From assembly GCA_025356085.1 (NCBI GenBank), contig JANXUV010000207.1, forward strand, positions 1 to 34,650: a stretch of 34,650 bases of DNA, read 5' to 3'. The notes beneath the pieces were generated by a model. It made no database searches and had not been told where the DNA came from. It worked only from the letters and a program-made list of their open reading frames with translations. The translations under genes were made by a program, and so were the position numbers. This document shows positions 7,229-17,012 of this stretch, in pieces; the first letter of the stretch is position 1; each line of letters starts with the position of its first letter. This DNA is from Betaproteobacteria bacterium. Its GTDB lineage: Bacteria > Pseudomonadota > Gammaproteobacteria > Burkholderiales > SG8-39.

Positions 7229-7552
7229 ATGGATTCAGCGGCTTTCTTCTCCAGCGCCGTCGGACTCGTATTTGGCGTATTTTCCTGGCTTCAGTTCCCG
7301 GTGCTCTGCAGCGTCATGTTTTCGTCCACTCGCGCGGGTGCGGACAACTACCGCTATTCGCTGATCCTCGGCGCGTTGCTGGCGGCGGTGGGAATCTTTT
7401 CCGCCTTGCATGCATGGACGCGGCGTGCGCGGGGGGCGCTGTTCGCCGGCGCGCTGCTTTTGAATTTCGGCTTCATCGCGGCCACGTTGGCCGCGCCGGG
7501 CTGGTTCGACGCCACCTGTCATGCCCTCTACGTGGACGTCACCGATCAGTAG
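7229..7552 (+). CDS. small three-helix membrane protein, unknown
   Basis: ATG at 7229 gives 107 residues with three hydrophobic segments: about 5-26 (AFFSSAVGLVFGVFSWLQFPVL), 41-62 (SLILGALLAAVGIFSALHAW) and 69-90 (GALFAGALLLNFGFIAATLAAP). It is predicted to be an inner-membrane protein. I do not recognise the family. It follows the 88-aa gene on the same strand and converges on glnE, overlapping its stop by seven bases. The earlier start at 7052 in the ORF track runs antisense-like through the upstream gene and is rejected. Confidence 0.6.
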   Translation: MDSAAFFSSAVGLVFGVFSWLQFPVLCSVMFSSTRAGADNYRYSLILGALLAAVGIFSALHAWTRRARGALFAGALLLNFGFIAATLAAPGWFDATCHALYVDVTDQ

Positions 7553-10089
7553 GCGGAAAAGACCGCTTTCCAGAGCTCGCGTACCGCCGCCGATTTGAGC
7601 GCCACCTGTTCCGGAGGCACCCGGGCGTATTTCAAGCCGTTAAGGCGTAGCGCATGCTGCAGCCGCCTGAACTTGCGGTAGGCGTTGCGGGATTTCTCGG
7701 CGAGCTCGTCGCCCATCAGGCCCAGGTCGGCGGCAACTTTCAGCAATGCGATGTTGCCGAGGTTGCGCGTGAGTTCCGGGTGGCGGTGCGCATGCGAAAG
7801 AACGAGGAATTGCACCGTGAACTCGATGTCGATCATGCCGCCGCGGTCGTGCTTGAGGTCGAACAGGCCGGAGCGGTTCGGGTGCGCGGCATGGAGCTTC
7901 TCCCGCATCGCCAGAATCTCCCGCGCCAGTGCGGAGGGGTTCCTTTTGCGCTGCAGGATTTTCGTCCTGATTTTTTCAAAAGCCGCGCCGATGTTCTTAT
8001 CACCGGCGCAGAAGCGCGCGCGGGTGAGCGCCTGGTGTTCCCAGGCCCACGCGGCGCGCTCCTGGTATTCCTCGAACGCGGCCACCGACGACACCAGCAG
8101 CCCGCTCGAGCCCGAAGGCCGCAGCTGCAGGTCGGTATCGAACAGCGTGCCGGCCGAGGTGCGCACGGTGAGCCAGTTGTTGTAGCGCTGGGCGAGGCGC
8201 GCGTAGTTTTCGGGCGCGCGATCGTCCGGATCGTCGTAGACGAAGATGATGTCCAGGTCGGAAGCGTAGCCGAGCTCCTTGCCGCCGAGCTTGCCGTAGG
8301 CGATCACCGCGAACAGCGGCTGCTCGCGGTGGCGCGTAGCGAGCTGCGCCCAGCAGGCTTCCAGCGATAGCTGCAGCACGATGTCGGCAAGCTGGGAAAG
8401 GTGGTCGGCGAGCACTTCGACCGTGAGCAGGCCGGCCAGATCCTGCGCCAGCATCCGGAACAACTGCGCCTGGTGCTGCTCTCGCACCGCGTTCATCTGC
8501 CGCTCGACGTCGCCGCCGGCGGCGGCGAGGGCGGCGCGCAGGCCTCGCTCGAATTCGTTCCAGTCGGGCGCCGAATAAAGCAGCCGGTCGTCGAGCAGTT
8601 CGTCCAGCAGCAGAGGATGGCGCGTTACGTACTCCGCGGCCCAGCTCGAGGCGCCGATCATGCGCGTGACGCGCTCCAGCGCCTCGGGCCGCTCCGCGAG
8701 CAGCGCCAGGTAGGCGGCGCGTCCCGCGATCGCTTCCAGCAGGTCGACGCCGCGCGTCAGGGTTGCTTCCGGATCAGCTGTCGTGGCCGCGGCGTGCGCA
8801 AGCGCGGGAATCAGGGCGTCGAAGCGGCGTCTCGAGTCGTCCGGCAACTGCGCGTAGCGCTGACTCGCGCGCAACATATCAAGCCTGGGATGCGCCGGCC
8901 AGGGTTTCGTCTCTGCTTCGCCGGAGGGGCCGGCGAACACCGACTGGAAATGGCGCGTGACCGCCTGGCGGTGCGCGTTCAGCGCATCGAGGAACGCGTT
9001 CCAGCCCGCGTAGCCCGACATCCGGGCCACGGCCGCGCGGTCTTCCTCGCTCACCGGCAGTTCGTGGGTCTGCGCATCGTCCAGGTACTGCAGCCGATGC
9101 TCGACATTGCGCAGAAATACATAGGCAGCAGAGAGTTCTTGCACCGCCTCGTCAGGTAAATGCCTTTTCCTGGATAAAAGCTCGAGAACGGAAAGAGTCG
9201 GCTGAACCGTGAGCTCGGGATCGCGGCCGCCCCGTATCAGCTGCAGCGCCTGCACGATGAATTCAATCTCGCGGATGCCACCCGGGCCGAGCTTGACATG
9301 CTCGGCGAGTTCGCGCCGCGCCACGTCGCGCCGCACTTCGGCATGCAGCCGCCGCATTGCCTCCAGCGTGCCGTAGTCGAGGTACTTGCGATACACGAAC
9401 GGGCGAATAATTTCCTGAAGGACTTTTTTATCGGCGACAGAAGCTGAAACAAGCCGTGCCTTGATCCATGCATAGCGCTCCCACTCGCGCCCCTGGGTGA
9501 CGAAGTAGGCTTCCAGCGCCTCGAAGCCGCTGACCAGCGCGCCTGAATCGCCATAGGGGCGCAGCCGCATGTCGACGCGGAACGCGAAGCCGTCTTCGGT
9601 GACCTCATTCAGCAGCGCGATCAGCTTGCGGCCGGTGCGTTCGATCCGCTGCGGGTCGACGGGTTTCTCCTTCGTGTCCGGGTGCACGAAGACCAGGTCG
9701 ATGTCGGACGATACGTTCAGCTCGCGCCCGCCCAGCTTGCCCATCGCCACCACGATCAGTTCCGCTTCGCCCAGCCATTCGAGCGCGGCGCGGATGCTGG
9801 CGTCAGCGAGCTCGCTCATCACGGCGCAGACCTCGGCCAGGTCCGCCGCGCCGTCCAAGTCTCTCGCCATGGTCCGCAGCAGCACGCGCTGGCGCAGGCG
9901 CCGCAACCGGCGCTTGAAAGCGGCTTCGTCATCGGCGCGGAATCCCGCCAGCGCGTCGCGCATCGCGGCCACGCTGAACGCTGCGCATGCGGCGCGTTCA
10001 AAATCCACCTCGGCGGCCCATTCGGGGTGCGCGGCGAGGCGCTCCGCGGCATAGCGTGAAAAGCCTATTTTCCGAATCGGATCCGGCAT
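7546..10089 (-). CDS. glnE: bifunctional glutamine synthetase adenylyltransferase/deadenylase
   Basis: Adds and removes AMP on glutamine synthetase in response to PII, controlling nitrogen assimilation. The protein has the duplicated nucleotidyltransferase layout. The deadenylylase (AR) site lies near residues 116-135 (GKLGGRELNVSSDIDLVF), and the adenylyltransferase (AT) site near residue 600 (YGKLGGKELGYASDLDIIF). Each carries the DxD metal motif and is followed by a helical GlnD PII-uridylyltransferase-associated domain. Length 847 aa is at the short end of the family, and the N-terminus starts directly with IGFSRYAAERLAAHPEW, so nothing essential seems missing. The ATG has no Shine-Dalgarno sequence; a TATTCT -10 candidate ends eight bases upstream. 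It is divergent from yhdP across 34 bases. Confidence 0.95.
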   Translation of the reverse strand: MPDPIRKIGFSRYAAERLAAHPEWAAEVDFERAACAAFSVAAMRDALAGFRADDEAAFKRRLRRLRQRVLLRTMARDLDGAADLAEVCAVMSELADASIRAALEWLGEAELIVVAMGKLGGRELNVSSDIDLVFVHPDTKEKPVDPQRIERTGRKLIALLNEVTEDGFAFRVDMRLRPYGDSGALVSGFEALEAYFVTQGREWERYAWIKARLVSASVADKKVLQEIIRPFVYRKYLDYGTLEAMRRLHAEVRRDVARRELAEHVKLGPGGIREIEFIVQALQLIRGGRDPELTVQPTLSVLELLSRKRHLPDEAVQELSAAYVFLRNVEHRLQYLDDAQTHELPVSEEDRAAVARMSGYAGWNAFLDALNAHRQAVTRHFQSVFAGPSGEAETKPWPAHPRLDMLRASQRYAQLPDDSRRRFDALIPALAHAAATTADPEATLTRGVDLLEAIAGRAAYLALLAERPEALERVTRMIGASSWAAEYVTRHPLLLDELLDDRLLYSAPDWNEFERGLRAALAAAGGDVERQMNAVREQHQAQLFRMLAQDLAGLLTVEVLADHLSQLADIVLQLSLEACWAQLATRHREQPLFAVIAYGKLGGKELGYASDLDIIFVYDDPDDRAPENYARLAQRYNNWLTVRTSAGTLFDTDLQLRPSGSSGLLVSSVAAFEEYQERAAWAWEHQALTRARFCAGDKNIGAAFEKIRTKILQRKRNPSALAREILAMREKLHAAHPNRSGLFDLKHDRGGMIDIEFTVQFLVLSHAHRHPELTRNLGNIALLKVAADLGLMGDELAEKSRNAYRKFRRLQHALRLNGLKYARVPPEQVALKSAAVRELWKAVFSAY

Positions 10090-10096
10090 TTACAGC

Positions 10097-10104
10097 TAGA
10101 ATAC
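10097..10104. promoter_or_regulatory. overlapping divergent -10 elements between glnE and yhdP
   Basis: The octamer TAGAATAC holds TAGAAT on the plus strand (10097-10102, 21 bases before the yhdP ATG). On the minus strand it holds TATTCT (10104-10099, eight bases before the glnE ATG). The whole intergenic space is only 34 bases, so both genes must be driven from it. A single symmetric -10 region serving both directions fits; -35 elements are not obvious. Confidence 0.45.
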
Positions 10105-10123
10105 AGGAGCTTTCCGAAGCGCG

Positions 10124-13100
10124 ATGCGAATCCCGTACCGAAACCAGTTCCGCAACCTTCTTCGTGCGCTGGAGATCCTCGCCTGGTCGGCGTTTTTCGT
10201 CTTCGCCATGGTGTTCCTCGCCGTGCGGTATTGGGTGCTGCCGAAGGTGGAGAACCACCGTGCGGAGATCGTTGCGGCGATCTCGCGCTCGGTCGGGCTG
10301 CCGGTAAAGATCGGCGCGTTCAGCACCAACTGGCAGGGATTGCGGCCGCGGCTGTCGATCGCCGACGTGCGCGTCTATGACAGCGACGGCCGCGAAGCCC
10401 TGGTGTTGCCGGCGGTGGAAAACGTGGTGGCCTGGCGGTCGCTGTTCGTGGGCGAGTTGCGTCTGCACTCCTTCGTCATCGACGGGCCGAAGCTCGCCGT
10501 GCGCCGCGACGCCCGCGGCGACATCTACGTCGCGGGGATTCGCATCTCGGGCAAGCAGGGCGATGGCAAGCTGGCCGACTGGATTCTCAGCCAGAGCCAG
10601 ATCGTGGTGCGCGGCGCGGAGATCGAATGGCTGGATGAGACGCGCAAGGCGCCTCCGCTCAGGCTTTCAGAGCTCAATTTCCGCCTCGACAACGATGGCG
10701 ACGAGCATCTGGTCGGAATGGTGGCGCGCCCGCCGCTGGCGCTCGGGCCCTGGGTCGAGGTGCGCGCGCGGCTCGAAGGCCAGAGCGTGCGTCAGATTGA
10801 AACGTGGAGCGGACGGATTTACGCTGAACTTGGAAACACCAACCTCGCCGGATGGCGCGCCTGGGTCGACTACCCGATCAACTTGCGCAGCGGCGAAGGC
10901 GCGCTGCGGGTTTGGGGTGCGCTGGAGGGCGGCAGGCTGGCGCAGGCCACCGCTGACGTGGTGCTGTCGAATGTTTCCGTGCAGCTCGCCCGGGAGCTTC
11001 CACAGCTGCAGGTGTCTGCGGTGCGGGGCCGTGTCTACGGCCGCGAAACCGCTCGCGGCTACGATTTCGGCGTGAGCAACCTCTCGCTCGCGAGCCCGGG
11101 CGCGCCGCCAATGAACGGCACCAGTTTCCACGCCAGCTGGGAACCGGCCGGCGGCACCTCGCTGGTGCAACGTGGCTCGGTGAACGCCAACCTGGTCGAG
11201 CTCGGACCGCTCGCGCACCTGGCGGAATACCTGCCATTCCCCAATGACCTGCGCAGGCTGCTCGGCGAACTGGCGCCGCAAGGCAATCTGCTGGATACGA
11301 AATTTGACTGGACCGGCGAGCTTCCCGACCGCGCCAGCTATACCGCCAAGACCCGCTTCGCCGGCCTGACCATGAACGCCTGGCGCAGCATCCCGGGCTT
11401 CGCCAATCTGTCGGGCAGGCTGGAGGCGAATGAGAAGAAGGGCACGGTGTACCTTGCGTCACGCAAGAGCGAACTCGACCTGCCGAAGGTTTTCCCGGAG
11501 CCGCGCATTGCGCTGGACACGCTGAACGGCGACGTGGGATGGGAGCGCAACGCCGACGCCGGCGTCTCGGTGCGGCTCGCCAACCTCAGTTATGCCAACA
11601 AAGACCTCGCCGGCACCGCTAACGGCAGTTACGCCTGGAACGGCGAAGGGCCCGGGCTGATCGACCTGACTGCCCAGCTCTCGCGCGCCGACGGCAATGC
11701 GACCGCCCGGTACCTGCCGTTGTCCGCGATTATGGGCGCGCGCACGCGGGAGTGGGTGGCAAGCGGCGTGCTTGCGGGCGAGGCAAGCGACGCTCGCCTG
11801 CGCCTGCGGGGCGACCTGCGCGATTTCCCGTTCCTCGATCCGCAGAGGGGCCAGTTCCAGGTCGTCGCGAAAGTGTCGAACGCGGTACTCGACTACGCTG
11901 CCGGCTGGCCGCGCATCGAGGCCATCCAAGCCAACCTGATGTTCGACCGCGACAAGATCGAAATCACAGGGCTCAGCGGCAAGATCCTCGGCGTGCCCAT
12001 CGCCAACGTTCGCGTGACCCTGCCCAGCATGCTCGATCCGGACCCGCGCCTGATCATCGACGGCGGCGCGGAGGGGCCGACCGCGCTGTTCCTCGACTAC
12101 ATCCATGAAAGCCCGGTGCGGCGAATGATCGGCGGCCTCACCGACAGCATTACCTCGCTGGGACACGGGAAGCTGCGCCTGCGCCTGGAATTGATGCTGC
12201 ATGAAATGGGCAGAAGCAAGATCGCCGGCGAATTCCAGTTCACGGGCAATGCGATCACCGTCGATGCGCGACTGCCACCGATCCAGCGCGCGGGCGGGCG
12301 CGTCAGTTTCACCGAATCCACGTTCACGGTCGGCGATGTGCGCGGGCAGTTGCTCGGCGGCGACGTGCGGATCTCCGGCGGTTCCCGGCAAGACGCCGGC
12401 GTGGTTGTTACCGCCGACGGCCGCGCGACAGTGGAAGGCCTGCGTGCGGTGTTCGATCATCCATGGCGCCGTCGCCTGTCGGGTTCGATGCGCTATGCCG
12501 CGTCGGTGACGGTGAAAGAGGGCCGCTCGCAGCTGACGCTGGATTCGACGCTGGAGGGGCTGTCGACGACTTTGCCGGCCCCTCTGGCGAAGGCCGCGGC
12601 CGAAATTCTGCCTCTGCGCGTGGAGGTATTCCCCGGCGAGGGGCGGGACCGGATCTCGATTGCGCTCGGACCGGCGACCGGACGGATTATCTCTGCGGAG
12701 TTCCTGCGCGCAGCGCAAGCGGGCGGCCAGGGCAGTACTGCCGCCCCCGGCACCATGCAGCTGCAGCGCACCTTGGTGACGCTCAATCCCGTCACCGGCG
12801 AGACGCAGCGCATTCCCGAGCGCCGCGGCCTGACGGTGCGCGGCTCGCTGCCGGCGCTCGACCTGGACCGCTGGCTGCCGCTGTTTACCGAGGGCGGCAC
12901 GACGGGGGCCAGCATGAGCGAGGGCGCGAGCTACGACGTCAAGGTCGGCGTGCTGGATGCGCTCGGCAAGCGCATGCGCAGCGTCGACCTGCAGGGGGTT
13001 GCCGACGGCAGCGGCTGGTCGGCCAGCATGAGCACCGCGGAGTTCGCCGGCGATGTCGTCTACCGCGGCGAGGCCGGCGGGCGCCTGGTGGCGCGCTTCT

Positions 13101-14026
13101 CGCGCTTCGCGCTGCCCGAGGAATCGCCGGGCGCGAAGCCGAGCGAGGCGATCAAGGAACTGCCGGCGCTGGATATCGTGGCCGACAACTTCACGCATCG
13201 CGGCCGCAAACTGGGCCGCGTCGAGGTGCAGGCGCGGCACGAGGGCCGCGCCTGGCGCATCGACAAGTTGGCGATGACCAATCCGGATTCCGCGTTGTCA
13301 GGCAACGGCCTGTGGAAGCCGGGCGATGGCTCGCGAACTTCGCTCGCGTTCAAGCTCGACGTGAGCGACGTCGGCCAGTTCCTCGAGCGCATCGGCACCC
13401 CCGACCACGTCAAGGGCGGCCGCGCCAAGCTGGAAGGCACGCTCAACTGGAACGGCGACCCGGTGACCACCGATTACGCGACGCTGGGGGGCGCACTGCA
13501 GCTGCAGATCGAAGACGGGCAGTTCCTCGAGATCGAGCCCGGCGTCGGCAAGCTGGTGTCGCTGATGAGCCTGCAGATGCTGCCGCGGCGCCTGACGCTG
13601 GATTTCCGCGACGTGTTCTCCAAGGGCTTCCAGTTCGACCGCATCACCAGCAACATGGCGATCGAGCGCGGCGTGATGGCGCTGAAGGATTTCCACATGA
13701 ACGGGCCCGCGGCCGATGTCGCGATGAGCGGGCAGGTGGACCTGTCGCTGGAAACCCAGAACCTGAACGTCAAGGTGATCCCGCAGCTCGGCGACACGGC
13801 TTCCACGGTGGTCGGCCTGGTGAACCCGATCGCCGGTGTGGCGACGCTGATCGCCGGGCGCCTGATGAAGAACCCGCTCGGCAAGGCGTTCGCGTTCGAT
13901 TACCGCATCAGCGGCACCTGGACCGATCCCAAGGTCGAGAAGCTTCAGCCGTCGGTTATCCTGAACGCGCCGCTGGACCCGGGTGCCCCCGGCAACCGGG
14001 ATGTCTACGAGAGGAAACCGAACTGA
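10124..14026 (+). CDS. yhdP: YhdP family AsmA-like envelope protein
   Basis: A 1300-residue protein of the YhdP (TIGR02099) family. These are giant AsmA-like bridges that carry phospholipid between inner and outer membrane together with TamB and YdbH in enterobacteria. A single N-terminal membrane anchor lies at about residues 17-40 ([21 protein letters not shown]). A long periplasmic beta-rich region with the DUF3971 and AsmA-like C-terminal parts follows. Near the end [23 protein letters not shown] and [15 protein letters not shown] are typical of the family. Length is close to E. coli YhdP (1266 aa). The stop overlaps the tldD start (TGATG), so the two are coupled. In many betaproteobacteria I recall a nitrilase gene between yhdP and tldD; none is here. 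Confidence 0.92.
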   Translation: MRIPYRNQFRNLLRALEILAWSAFFVFAMVFLAVRYWVLPKVENHRAEIVAAISRSVGLPVKIGAFSTNWQGLRPRLSIADVRVYDSDGREALVLPAVENVVAWRSLFVGELRLHSFVIDGPKLAVRRDARGDIYVAGIRISGKQGDGKLADWILSQSQIVVRGAEIEWLDETRKAPPLRLSELNFRLDNDGDEHLVGMVARPPLALGPWVEVRARLEGQSVRQIETWSGRIYAELGNTNLAGWRAWVDYPINLRSGEGALRVWGALEGGRLAQATADVVLSNVSVQLARELPQLQVSAVRGRVYGRETARGYDFGVSNLSLASPGAPPMNGTSFHASWEPAGGTSLVQRGSVNANLVELGPLAHLAEYLPFPNDLRRLLGELAPQGNLLDTKFDWTGELPDRASYTAKTRFAGLTMNAWRSIPGFANLSGRLEANEKKGTVYLASRKSELDLPKVFPEPRIALDTLNGDVGWERNADAGVSVRLANLSYANKDLAGTANGSYAWNGEGPGLIDLTAQLSRADGNATARYLPLSAIMGARTREWVASGVLAGEASDARLRLRGDLRDFPFLDPQRGQFQVVAKVSNAVLDYAAGWPRIEAIQANLMFDRDKIEITGLSGKILGVPIANVRVTLPSMLDPDPRLIIDGGAEGPTALFLDYIHESPVRRMIGGLTDSITSLGHGKLRLRLELMLHEMGRSKIAGEFQFTGNAITVDARLPPIQRAGGRVSFTESTFTVGDVRGQLLGGDVRISGGSRQDAGVVVTADGRATVEGLRAVFDHPWRRRLSGSMRYAASVTVKEGRSQLTLDSTLEGLSTTLPAPLAKAAAEILPLRVEVFPGEGRDRISIALGPATGRIISAEFLRAAQAGGQGSTAAPGTMQLQRTLVTLNPVTGETQRIPERRGLTVRGSLPALDLDRWLPLFTEGGTTGASMSEGASYDVKVGVLDALGKRMRSVDLQGVADGSGWSASMSTAEFAGDVVYRGEAGGRLVARFSRFALPEESPGAKPSEAIKELPALDIVADNFTHRGRKLGRVEVQARHEGRAWRIDKLAMTNPDSALSGNGLWKPGDGSRTSLAFKLDVSDVGQFLERIGTPDHVKGGRAKLEGTLNWNGDPVTTDYATLGGALQLQIEDGQFLEIEPGVGKLVSLMSLQMLPRRLTLDFRDVFSKGFQFDRITSNMAIERGVMALKDFHMNGPAADVAMSGQVDLSLETQNLNVKVIPQLGDTASTVVGLVNPIAGVATLIAGRLMKNPLGKAFAFDYRISGTWTDPKVEKLQPSVILNAPLDPGAPGNRDVYERKPN

Positions 14027-15468
14027 TGGATGCCGATGTGCTGCTCGCCACCGCGGACGCCTGCCTGCTGGCGCCGTTCGACCTCCAAAGTCGTAAGTTG
14101 GATGCGGTCTACGGTGCCCTCGCCGGGCGGCGCCTCGACTATGCCGACCTGTATTTCCAGTACACCCGCGCCGAGAGCTGGAGCCTGGAGGAGGGCATCG
14201 TCAAGTCGGGCAGCTTCTCGATCGAGCAGGGCGTCGGCGTGCGCGCGATTTCTGGCGAGAAGACCGCCTTCGCCTACTCCGACGAAATTAGCTTTTCGGC
14301 CTTGCAGGATGCCGCTCGCGCGACGCGCGCCATTGGCCATTCGGGAAAATCTCAAACGGGGAAAGTCGCCACGCGCAGCAGGGCGCCGCGGCGCTACGAG
14401 CCGCTCGACCCGCTGGCTTCGCTGGATGCGGACCGGAAAATAAAGCTGCTCGAAAAACTCGAGCAGCTTTGCCGCGCCACCGATCCGCGGGTGACGCAGG
14501 TGGTAGCGAACCTGGGCGCAGAGTACGAGGTGGTGCTGATCTCGCGCTCCGACGGCGTGCTGGCCGCCGACGTGCGCCCGCTGGTGCGGCTGTCGGTGCA
14601 GGTGATCGCCGAGGCCGGCGGCCGGCGTGAAATGGGACATGCGGGCGGCGGCGGGCGCACCGGCTACGAGCATTTCAGCGACGAAGTCCTCAAGGATTAC
14701 GCCCAGCAGGCGGTGCATCAGGCGCTGGTGAATCTGGAATCGAAACCCGCGCCGGCCGGCACCATGACCGTGGTGCTCGGACCCGGCTGGCCGGGCATCC
14801 TGCTGCACGAGGCGATCGGCCACGGCCTGGAAGGCGACTTTAACCGCAAGGGCAGCTCGGCGTTTTCCGGGCGGCTCGGCGAGCGCGTCGCCTCGCGCGG
14901 CGTCACGGTGGTGGACGACGGCACGCTGCCCGGCCGGCGCGGCTCGCTCACCGTGGACGATGAAGGCAACCCGACGCAGCGCACCGTGCTGATCGAGGAC
15001 GGCATCCTGCACGGCTACATGCAGGACAGCCTGAACGCGCGCCTGATGAAAATGCCGGTCACCGGCAACGCCCGGCGCGAATCCTTCGCGCACATGACCA
15101 TGCCGCGCATGACCAACACCTACATGCTGGCCGGCACGCGCGAACCCGAGGAAATCATCCGCAGCGTGAAGAAGGGCCTGTACGCGGTGAATTTCGGCGG
15201 CGGCCAGGTGGACATCACCACCGGCAAGTTCGTCTTCTCGGCGGTGGAGGCCTACATGATCGAGAACGGCAAGGTCACCCATCCCGTGAAAGGAGCCACG
15301 CTGATCGGCAATGGTCCGGATGCGCTCACCCGCGTCAGCATGATTGGCAACGACTTGCAGCTGGACAATGGCCAGGGCACCTGCGGCAAGGAAGGCCAGA
15401 GCGTGCCGGTCGGCGTCGGCCAGCCGACGCTGAAGATCGACGGGCTGACGGTTGGTGGAACAGCCTGA
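14026..15468 (+). CDS. tldD: metalloprotease TldD
   Basis: Zinc-dependent protease subunit that works with TldE/PmbA on unfolded or modified peptides such as microcin B17 precursor and CcdA. The ORF track begins far upstream at 12463 inside yhdP; the real start is ATG at 14026, overlapping the yhdP stop (TGATG) and giving 480 aa, the normal TldD length. The metal site [11 protein letters not shown] is at about residue 261, with the upstream [16 protein letters not shown] and the C-terminal [19 protein letters not shown] supplying the conserved cysteine region. The partner tldE is not in the window; in other genomes it is often unlinked. Confidence 0.95.
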   Translation: MDADVLLATADACLLAPFDLQSRKLDAVYGALAGRRLDYADLYFQYTRAESWSLEEGIVKSGSFSIEQGVGVRAISGEKTAFAYSDEISFSALQDAARATRAIGHSGKSQTGKVATRSRAPRRYEPLDPLASLDADRKIKLLEKLEQLCRATDPRVTQVVANLGAEYEVVLISRSDGVLAADVRPLVRLSVQVIAEAGGRREMGHAGGGGRTGYEHFSDEVLKDYAQQAVHQALVNLESKPAPAGTMTVVLGPGWPGILLHEAIGHGLEGDFNRKGSSAFSGRLGERVASRGVTVVDDGTLPGRRGSLTVDDEGNPTQRTVLIEDGILHGYMQDSLNARLMKMPVTGNARRESFAHMTMPRMTNTYMLAGTREPEEIIRSVKKGLYAVNFGGGQVDITTGKFVFSAVEAYMIENGKVTHPVKGATLIGNGPDALTRVSMIGNDLQLDNGQGTCGKEGQSVPVGVGQPTLKIDGLTVGGTA

Positions 15469-16252
15469 AGATCTAGCCGCGCGAATTCCGGATGGGGCGT
15501 TACTTGCCCTTCCGCCGGACTATTCGCTGGTGGCGATGGAAGTGGTGCGGGCACTGATCCGGAAAAAGGCGCGCAACCTCCGGCTGCTCGGCGTTCCCAT
15601 CCTCGGCCTGTCGGCCGATTTGCTGATCGGCGCGGGCTGTGTCGCTGAGGTGGAGACGAGCGCGGTATCGCTCGGTGAGGCGGGGTTGGCGCCGCGATTT
15701 ACCGATGCTGTTGAAAAAAAATCCCTCCTTGTAAAAGACGCAACCTGCCCGGCAATTCATTGCGCGCTGCAGGCGGCGGAAAAGGGCGTGCCCTTCATGC
15801 CGCTCGCCGGCATCGGTGCCTCCGACCTCCTGAAGGAAAGAAAGGACTGGAAAGTGCAGGGCGATCTCGTCCTTGTGCCCGCGATCCGGCCGGATATCGC
15901 GCTGTTCCACGCGCGCTGGGCGGACGAGGCCGGCAACGTCTGGGTCGGCCGGCGGCGGGAGCTCGCCACAGCCGCGCATGCTTCCCGGCTTGTTTTTGTT
16001 TCTTTTGAAGAAAAAAAACCAGGAGACATGCTGGAGGACGAAGTTCTCGCCCCGGGCGTCATCTCGTCCATCTATGTTTCTGGCGTCGCACACACGCCGC
16101 GCGGCGCCTGGCCGCTCGGCATGCCTGGGCTTTACGGCGCCGACGACCTGCACGTTTCGCAATACGCCAAGGCGGCGAGGACGCGCGATGGCTTCCAACG
16201 TTACCTGGACGAATGGGTCCATACGCCAAGGAAGAACTCCTCGCCTGCGTAA
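15452..16252 (+). CDS. class I CoA-transferase-like, subunit A
   Basis: Alpha subunit of a two-subunit family I CoA-transferase or of the related IpdAB-type CoA-ester hydrolases. Visible features are [22 protein letters not shown] near the start and the substrate-loop region [19 protein letters not shown]. The downstream glycine-rich core [16 protein letters not shown] and [22 protein letters not shown] are typical of the fold. The start is TTG at 15452 (or GTG at 15455), inside the last codons of tldD. Two stretches (about 15711-15742 and 15990-16025) have runs of A or T and unusual codons. Subunit B overlaps its end by 40 bases, which supports a 1:1 complex. The substrate is unknown. Confidence 0.82.
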   Translation: MVEQPEDLAARIPDGALLALPPDYSLVAMEVVRALIRKKARNLRLLGVPILGLSADLLIGAGCVAEVETSAVSLGEAGLAPRFTDAVEKKSLLVKDATCPAIHCALQAAEKGVPFMPLAGIGASDLLKERKDWKVQGDLVLVPAIRPDIALFHARWADEAGNVWVGRRRELATAAHASRLVFVSFEEKKPGDMLEDEVLAPGVISSIYVSGVAHTPRGAWPLGMPGLYGADDLHVSQYAKAARTRDGFQRYLDEWVHTPRKNSSPA

Positions 16253-16896
16253 TCGCGAGGTTGCTGGACGGCGCGCGCCATGCCGCGGTCGGCGCGTCGT
16301 CGCCGATTCCCGCCGCGGGTTGTTTTTTGAGAAAAAATTTTGACCTTGGGTTCCGGGTTTCGTTGCAGCAGCGGCGGGCTTCCAATCCCTTTACCGAAGG
16401 CTCGCGCGAACTCTTCGACCTCGCCGGCCAGGGGCGCATCGACGTGTTTTTCCTCGGCGGCGCGCAGATCGACGGAGGTGGCGCGATCAACCTGGTGCGC
16501 GCGGAGGGCAAGCGCTTCCCGGGGTCGTTCGGCTCGGCGTACATGTACGGGGTGGTACCCCGGACGATCCTGTTTCGCGAGGAGCACTCGCGCCGCACGC
16601 TGGTGCCGAAGGTCGAATTCGTTTCGGCGCGCGGCACGCCGGCGGCACTGCTCACCGGCAAGGCACTGTTCTCGTGGCAGAAGGACAAGCGCCGTTTCCG
16701 GCTCGAAAGCGTGCATCCAGGCGTTAGCGCCGAAGAAATCCGAGAAACCACCGGCTTCGATTACGATGCACCGCAGCAAGTACCGGGAACTCCGCCACCG
16801 TCCCCAAGCGAATTAAATCTGCTTCGCGGCCCTGTGGCGCGCGAAATCGGAGAAAATTACCCGGAGTTTGCGCGCAGAGTCTGGGGTTCCAGCTAG
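16213..16896 (+). CDS. class I CoA-transferase-like, subunit B
   Basis: Beta subunit partner of the preceding gene, 227 aa. Family motifs are VGASSPIPAAG at the N-terminus, then NPFTEGSRELFDLAGQGRID, FFLGGAQIDGGGAINL, KRFPGSFGSAYMYG, and FREEHSRRTLVPKVEF. LESVHPGVSAEEIRETTGFD follows near the end. I do not see a clear S-E-N-G-type catalytic glutamate loop of classical family I transferases, so an IpdAB-like hydrolase in ring or side-chain catabolism is a real alternative. ATG at 16213 overlaps subunit A, indicating coupling. A run of T and A at 16318-16345 is off the local composition but stays in frame. Confidence 0.82.
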   Translation: MGPYAKEELLACVIARLLDGARHAAVGASSPIPAAGCFLRKNFDLGFRVSLQQRRASNPFTEGSRELFDLAGQGRIDVFFLGGAQIDGGGAINLVRAEGKRFPGSFGSAYMYGVVPRTILFREEHSRRTLVPKVEFVSARGTPAALLTGKALFSWQKDKRRFRLESVHPGVSAEEIRETTGFDYDAPQQVPGTPPPSPSELNLLRGPVAREIGENYPEFARRVWGSS

Positions 16897-16910
16897 GCAT
16901 GTGACTGAAT

Positions 16911-17012
16911 ATCTGCGTCGCGGCGCCGGCGGTGCTGAACGCGATTTATCGCGCGACGGGCAAGCGCATCCGCTCGTTCCCGCTGAAGAACCACGGTATC
17001 GAAATGGTGTGA
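16911..17012 (+). pseudogene. C-terminal remnant of a xanthine-dehydrogenase-family molybdopterin-binding subunit
   Basis: A short open frame between the CoA-transferase and soxX reads VAAPAVLNAIYRATGKRI and ends RSFPLKNHGIEMV followed by TGA at 17010. This is the extreme C-terminus of xanthine dehydrogenase / aldehyde oxidase family large subunits, whose last helix carries the pattern APAVxNAIxxATGKRIRxLP. Only about 33 codons survive; directly upstream is a TGA in this frame and then the CoA-transferase stop, so the remaining 700 or more residues are gone. soxX begins inside the last codons (ATGGTGTGA). I read it as a deletion scar. Confidence 0.72.

Noticed and set aside
11459-13240. 593-aa minus-strand ORF opposite yhdP
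   Set aside because: GC-rich antisense shadow with biased His/Arg/Ala composition; yhdP has clear homology on the plus strand.
12463-14025. Long upstream extension of the tldD ORF inside yhdP
   Set aside because: It is the +1-type shadow of yhdP, rich in Arg/Gly/Ala with no domain; tldD homology begins at 14026.
14005-15282. 425-aa minus-strand ORF opposite tldD
   Set aside because: Antisense shadow; tldD is intact with its metal-binding motif.
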